A program made the position numbers and the translations under genes. From Tetradesmus obliquus (lineage: Eukaryota > Chlorophyta > Chlorophyceae > Sphaeropleales > Scenedesmaceae), in assembly GCA_030272155.1 (NCBI GenBank), contig CP126203.1, forward strand, positions 3,410,001-3,474,000: a stretch of 64,000 nucleotides of DNA, written 5' to 3'. Under the pieces are notes generated by a model, which saw only the letters and a list, made by a program, of their open reading frames with translations, was not told the origin of the DNA and searched no databases. How positions within the stretch are numbered: position 1 is the first letter of the stretch; each line of letters opens with the position of its first letter. Below, one piece after another: positions 59,401 to 64,000 of this stretch.

Positions 59401-59825
59401 CGGCAAGGTGAGAGCGTGTTATGACAGTGTGGTATGCCAGATTTTTCTCCCAATATGTTGAACAACACATGTCACTTCATTCAGCCTGCTTACATGCAAC
59501 ATGGTGTTCAACCTGCGCACTCTACATAATGCATCCCATCGTGTCATGCGCTGTGCTGCTGCTGCTGCTGTGCTGCCGTGCAGTGCTTCTTCGATAATCA
59601 ACCTGCGCACATAACAAAACAAACAAACTACCTGCGCACTTGTCACATTGCATGCTGTGTTGCTGTGTTGCCGTGCAGTGCTTCTTTACAGTGTTCAACC
59701 TGCGCACACACTGGAAGCAGCTGCACAAGCACCTACCTATGCCTGCAAGCGTGATGACCAAGACAGCAGCAGCTGGAACAACGCCCGCTGCATCAAGCGC
59801 TGCAGCTGGCTCCGACGCCAGCTGA
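56496..59825 (+). CDS. BCL7-like domain plus three C2H2 zinc fingers (chromatin/transcription protein)
   Basis: Five exons (56496-56702, 57032-57132, 57877-57935, 58257-59275, 59679-59825), in phase, 510 residues. After an Ala/Gly/Gln-rich N-terminus, residues ~70-121 read RRRRRKGLVGDL..., then RKWRQQWVSV and VKMLKWV. This matches the BCL7 signature (RKWEKKWVTV...LxIxKWVP) of SWI/SNF-associated BCL7 proteins, and the motif is assembled only after splicing three exons. A long low-complexity region follows (Ala, Gln, Ser; KKRKK nuclear-signal-like near residue 360). Three C2H2 fingers come next: FGCPTCGKSYTS...HMHVH (~399-421), FSCTFPGCKKSF...HAIKH (~427-451) and IQCEACGKCFF...HWKQLH (~455-478). 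The last is split by an intron. The fusion suggests a DNA-binding chromatin-remodeller subunit (inference). A 40-bp minisatellite and several exon echoes lie in its introns. Confidence 0.72.
57321..57680 (+). repeat. 40-bp minisatellite, nine units, with higher-order pattern
   Basis: Nine units start at 57321, 57361, 57401, 57441, 57481, 57521, 57561, 57601 and 57641 (TGCTGCTGCAGTTGATG core). They differ mainly at one base in a GCGC/GCAC position: two GCGC, two GCAC, two GCGC, three GCAC. That order suggests a 160-bp block was duplicated. The array lies in the intron between exons 2 and 3 of the BCL7-like gene and leaves long open frames on the minus strand. Confidence 0.95.
58145..58199 (+). 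repeat. Exon echo: BCL7-like gene exon 4 start
   Basis: A TTGCAG acceptor-like end is followed by ~53 bases repeating the codons for TPPSAPTTTIPGFA. The functional exon begins at 58257, so the spacing is about 112 bp. Confidence 0.93.
59346..59408 (+). repeat. Exon echo: BCL7-like gene exon 4 end
   Basis: Sixty bases repeat the codons for HAIKHTAS.DIQCEACGK plus the donor GTGAG, about 133 bp after the real donor at 59276. Either donor would produce an in-frame zinc-finger junction locally, so alternative splicing is conceivable. Confidence 0.95.
59581..59612 (+). repeat. Exon echo: BCL7-like gene exon 5 start
   Basis: An acceptor with the flank GTGCTGCCGTGCAG and ~28 bases resembling the codons for CFF...NLRT lies 97 bp upstream of the real exon at 59679, with a frame-breaking change. 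A weaker fragment (GTGTTCAACCTGCGCAC) is at about 59502-59518. Confidence 0.88.
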
Positions 59826-60361
59826 GCAGCAGCACCAACAGCAGTAACAGCAACAGCAGCAGCAGCAGAGGTGTGCGGCAGTGGCTATCACGGTCAGCCA
59901 TTGCACTGCGGTAGCTCTTGCAGAAGCCAAGAGAACAGCAGATGCTGTGGCAATTGTTGCATGACAGGTGCAGGCATGGGCCGCACAGTTGTGTGTCCTT
60001 GTGAACAATCGTGGGCTCTGCTTGCGTCTGTGGGCGTTGAGTCGGGATCAGATGCTGGCCAATGTTGCATGTCATGGGTGCCTAATCTGTTTTGTATTCA
60101 AGCAGGTGCTGCTGCTGCTGCTGCTGTGAGTGTCTTGGACCAGCCATGGCAGTGTGCAGCAGCAGGGTGTGGTGGCGCCCAGGCGCCAAGCAGTTGCGGT
60201 TGTTGTGGTTGGATCGTGGCGTCGTATTGGCCGTGTATTTCCTGACTTGCCAGCCAGTCGACGTGATGACCTGGCGGTCACTTGGTGCTGGGGTTCTTTT
60301 GGGTGTTTGTGCGTCCCCACTGCCTGCAAGTACCTCCTGAGAATTGACCGTGACTCAACGC

Positions 60362-60366
60362 TGTAA
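60362..60366 (+). terminator. Candidate TGTAA poly(A) signal, BCL7-like gene
   Basis: TGTAA lies about 540 bases after the stop codon, shortly before the AAAP transporter gene. Confidence 0.4.
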
Positions 60367-60534
60367 GAAACGTGGCTGGTTATCCGATGATCAGAGTACA
60401 TCACGTGTTCTGCTGACTTCTGCTGCATGTGAACTGTTTGCGAGAGTCATACCCATGTGCTGAGCAGATCGGTAGAAACATCATGCGTGAACGTGGCGTA
60501 CTTGACGCGCAATAAGGCAGTTCCAACTGCTGGC

Positions 60535-63500
60535 ATGCGTAGATGGCATGAAGACAACGATGCTGCATCTATGCGGAGAACAATCACCAAGCAGCAACGC
60601 AGCGAAGAAGGCGTTCCATTCAGCAACGGAGATGCTGGGATGCCTGGCTTCGGCGCAGACGATTTTCCTGGGAAGCGGAACGTTGCTGCAGGTGTGTGCA
60701 CCCACCTGACCAGCAGCAGATGCAGCCATGTGCTTTGGCTGATGCTGCCAGTCAAACCTCTCATGAGCAAAAGGTATAAGGGACTCCTTGCTTATGTATC
60801 TAGAGTCCTCACTGCAGCACCCTTGCTCCCTGACACATGCAGCTCACCATCAGCTCAGTAAGTCGGCACAGTCAGCTGTATGCTTGCATCAGCCAGTGAG
60901 CGTACATGCTGCTAGCTGAAAGTGCTGCTGCCGCTACATCAATAACAGCACTCCACACTGCAGTCTGGATACAGCAGTCAGCAGCGACGCAGTACACGAT
61001 TTACTCTGGCACAGTTGCTCCATGTCCTGCAAGCTGCACGCGAGGCACCTGTCCTGCAAGCAACAGCCATGCATCAGCGCACATACACCCCTCACCTCTG
61101 CACGTGTCAACCCTCTGCGCTGCCTCCTCTGCACACCTGCCTGCCCTGTTTTACCATGACCACCACGCCATACGACAACACCACAACAACAACGCACGTA
61201 TCCCCGCAGCTTACAGCAAGGATAGCGGCTATGCCGGGTACGCCAAGGCAGACGTCTCGCAGAGCACAGTTAACCTGGTCACATGCGTGCTTGGCGCCGG
61301 AGCGCTCGGCTACCCTTTCTGCTTCAAAGAGTGCGGCCTGGTGCTGGCAACCCTCATCATGTTCGTAACACTGGTGGCCACGCGCATCAGCTACCAGCTG
61401 CTGCTGCACTGCGGCCAGCTGTGCACTCGCAGGACATATGAAGGCATCGCTGAGTCAGCATTAGGCAGGGGCGGCAGGACGCTGCTGGAGCTATGCATTG
61501 CAGCAATGAACTTGGGAGCGCTGGTGGCGTTTCTGGACATTCTGGCAGATGTGCTGTCAGCAGTGGCAGGCACAATAATCCCGCCAGGCGCAGAGCCGTC
61601 ACGCCATGCGTACATCACAGGTGCGGCTGCAAGTTCTGTTGACGGAGAGTTTGCTGTTGCATGATACATGATAGGGGGCTCCCCCTGCGAGTCCTGCAGC
61701 AGTTGCATGACGCAACCCTGCTTGACACCGACAGGAAAACAGCATGCGATGCATGTGATGGGATCGCAACCTGCAGCAGCCACCAACAGCAGTCAGCAAG
61801 TAACAGTTCTTGGGGTTGCCATGCCTTGCATGTCTGTTGTTATGACACGTTTGTATGGGGCAGCAGTGCTGCACGTTTACATGACCACACTGCCATTCGC
61901 TCTGCCTGCCTGCCTGCCTGCATGCCTGCTGCTGTTTGATGCGCAGGTGTTACTGTGGTGGGGGCGCTGCCAGTGTGCCTGGTAGTGCGGGACCACGCTC
62001 TCATTGCAGCGCTGTCAAATGCAAGCGTGGTGTTTGTGGTCATCTTTGCAGTGGTGGTGTTCTGCACAGCCTTTGCCCCATACGCAGCAGCAGCACTGGG
62101 CTTCAAATGGGCTCTGAGCTCAGTAGCAGCAGCAGCAAGCACAGCACCCGCTGCTGCAGGCACTGGCAGCGGCGGCGCAGCAGCAGCAGCGGCGACGCTG
62201 ATGCCACCCGTGCTGCACATGTGGCATGTGCAAGGCGTGCTGGTGTCGCTTCCTGTGATGGCGTATGGCTTCACAGCACACCAGTACTACATGGGGATTT
62301 ACACCATGCTGAAAGCACCCAGCGTGCGCAAGATGAAGCATGTCACTGACCTGGCGCTGCTGATCTGTGCGGGTGTGTACTGGACAGTGGGTGTAGGCGG
62401 CTATGCTACGTTCGGGGAGCGCACGGCTGGTGACATCATCCGTAACCTTGGCGGTCAGCGGACGCTAGGGTTGCTGGGCGCGTACGCGCGCGCGCTGAAG
62501 CTCTGTTACGGCATGGCGATCCTTGGGAACATCCCTCTTGTGATCATGCCCTTCTATTCAATTCTAAAGCCGCTGCTGCCAGCAGACGAGCAAATCCTGC
62601 AAGGGACAGCCAACCTGGCAGGTTCCTGCAGCTTAGCAGGTGCCAAGGCAGCAGCAGCAGCGGCGGCAGCTGCCGATGGCAGCTGTGCGGGCGTACTGGG
62701 CACTGGCGGCTATGCCAATCGCAGCTGCAGCCCGCTGCGGTCAAGTTCAGGTGTGAAAGCAGGTGTGAAGTCTGCATTGAAGCTGAAGACGAGCTGCGGC
62801 GGAGAGGAGCTCATGGAAGGTGGCAGCACAGCAACAGCAACAGCAGCCAGTTACGGGGTGGATTTCGAGGGAGGCAACGGCATGCTGCAGCAGCAACAGC
62901 AGCCGCTGCTGCAGCCGCCGCCCTGGCCGGAGCAGCGGCAGCAGCAGCAGCAGCCGTACCAGCAGCAGCAGCTGAACCCGCACTTGGCGACCGAGCAGGC
63001 TACTTACGTGCTGACCGGCATGCAACATGCGCTGGTTGTGTTTCTGGTGCTGGGTTTAGGGTTGGCCAGTGCGCTGTGGCTGCCCAATGTTGAGCTGATC
63101 TTTGGTCTGACTGGTTCCACGGCATCTGTATTAGTTGCATTCATCATCCCAGCCATGTGCTTCATCAAGCTCTATGAGTCAGCACCGGAGCTTGGAGGCG
63201 GCGGCAGCAGCTGGGAGAGCAGCGGGCCACGCGGGGTACTTAGCGCAGTATGCTACATATGCTGCGGCTGCTGCGACATCCCCAGCTGGCTGTTCAGCTT
63301 CTGCAACAGCAGCAGCAGCACGGGCAAGGGCCACGGATCGCCCGGCAGCAGCAGCAACGGCAGCAGCAGCAGCAGCGGCGCAGGCGCGCAGCAGCAGTAT
63401 CATTCGCCTGTGAAGGGGCAGGTGCTGGTGGTGCCGGAGCTGAGGGCGCAGTGGATGTGCCGGCACAGGCTGGCGGTGCTGCTGCTGGTGTTTGGAGTCA

Positions 63501-64000
63501 TCAGGTGAGATGGTGGCTGGCTTGCAGTCTGCTATGACAGTCCTATATCTATAAGATGTATCTCATAGATTCTAGCCCCAGCTGAGGGCGCAGTGGATGT
63601 GCCGGATGCAGCGCTGCGGCGGCTTTCTTGATGACGTTCAAGCCAGCCGAGGCACATGTGTATGCTGCACGATGATGGTGCTGCTCAACAGTGAGAGCAT
63701 GTGCTTGTGCTGGTAGCAGCAACAGATGCAGCCCTGTGCTGTGCATGGTGCGTTCACACAGGGTTGTCTGCTTCATGAGGTGCTGCCTGCCTGCTTGCCC
63801 TGCTACGTCTGTCTCCCAGCGGCAGTCAACTTGCTTTTCGCCTCCACTGCACTTCAATCACGTCGCTAGCAGCTGCAGTGCTCTCAACTCCTTACATTGC
63901 CTGTGCCTGCCTGCCCTGCCCTGCCTGTCTCTGCTCTGCTGTTTATTGCTGCCCATGTGCTGCTCTCGCTGCAGTGGCCTGCTGTGCACTGACGCCATCC
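60535..64000 (+). CDS. AAAP-family amino-acid transporter (3' truncated by window edge)
   Basis: Proton- or sodium-coupled amino-acid/auxin permease-type transporter (Aa_trans fold, SLC38-like). Exons: 60535-60691, 61210-61620, 61947-63504 and 63975 to the window end, all in phase, about 717 residues visible. The cytosolic N-terminus begins MRRWHEDNDAASMRR. TM1 has the family motif QSTVNLVTCVLGAGALGYPF (~residues 67-86). SLPVMAYGFTAHQYY corresponds to the conserved TM5 'FxxHQ' site. GVYWTVGVGGYATFGE is the TM6-7 segment. An unusually long Gln/Ser/Gly-rich loop (~420-525) precedes the later helices, and a second Ser/Gly loop follows (~600-680). ATG 60535 is the first in-frame methionine; the vacuolar or plasma-membrane location cannot be decided. 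Confidence 0.85.
63578..63612 (+). repeat. Exon echo: 3' region of AAAP transporter exon 3
   Basis: AGCTGAGGGCGCAGTGGATG and the following CCGG repeat exon bases 63438-63470 (codons for ELRAQWMCR) about 140 bp downstream, inside the next intron, then diverge. Confidence 0.88.

Overview
The window is nuclear DNA of a green alga. Genes are split into many exons by GT-AG introns, coding GC is moderately high, and candidate poly(A) signals read TGTAA, as is usual in chlorophyte algae. The protein set (peroxisomal acyl-CoA oxidase, algal-type phosphate transporter, AAAP amino-acid transporter, BCL7-like chromatin protein) fits that. A chlorophycean of the Scenedesmus/Tetradesmus kind is my best guess from intron style, but this is inference. 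No bacterial, organellar or viral segment was recognised. All gene models were built by hand from exon phase and splice sites. Reading frame is preserved at every junction listed.

Layout: 36-2367 (+), 3' part of an MFS phosphate transporter (copy A). 5991-11242 (+), complete paralogue (copy B). 12689-15596 (+), octanoyltransferase LIP2/LipB. 16291-19769 (+), Gln/Ala-rich cyclin-fold protein. 19770-25256, long gene-poor stretch. 25257-31088 (-), ankyrin protein with a C-terminal membrane helix, divergent from 31762-37443 (+), a polytopic membrane protein with a leucine-rich-repeat tail. 38552-42031 (-), secreted PhlG/DAPG-hydrolase-like protein, divergent from 42998-51028 (+), acyl-CoA oxidase. 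51677-53533 (+), small secreted protein. 55355-55947 (-), 99-residue two-helix membrane protein, divergent from 56496-59825 (+), BCL7-like plus C2H2 zinc-finger protein. 60535 to the window end (+), AAAP amino-acid transporter, cut at the right edge.

The genes are functionally unrelated housekeeping and regulatory genes. The only family relation is the tandem phosphate-transporter pair. Three divergent pairs probably share promoter regions.

The most striking signal is not a gene. Introns are full of 'exon echoes': decayed partial copies of the neighbouring exon's edge, in the same orientation. Copies of an exon's 5' end, with an acceptor, lie in the upstream intron. Copies of its 3' end, with a donor, lie in the downstream intron. 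I count roughly 40 in 8 of 12 genes, often joined to (CTG)n tracts that always read CTG on the sense strand. Copy B of the transporter has two introns that copy A lacks, and one of them contains such echoes. This suggests that local tandem duplication across splice junctions is actively lengthening, and perhaps creating, introns here.
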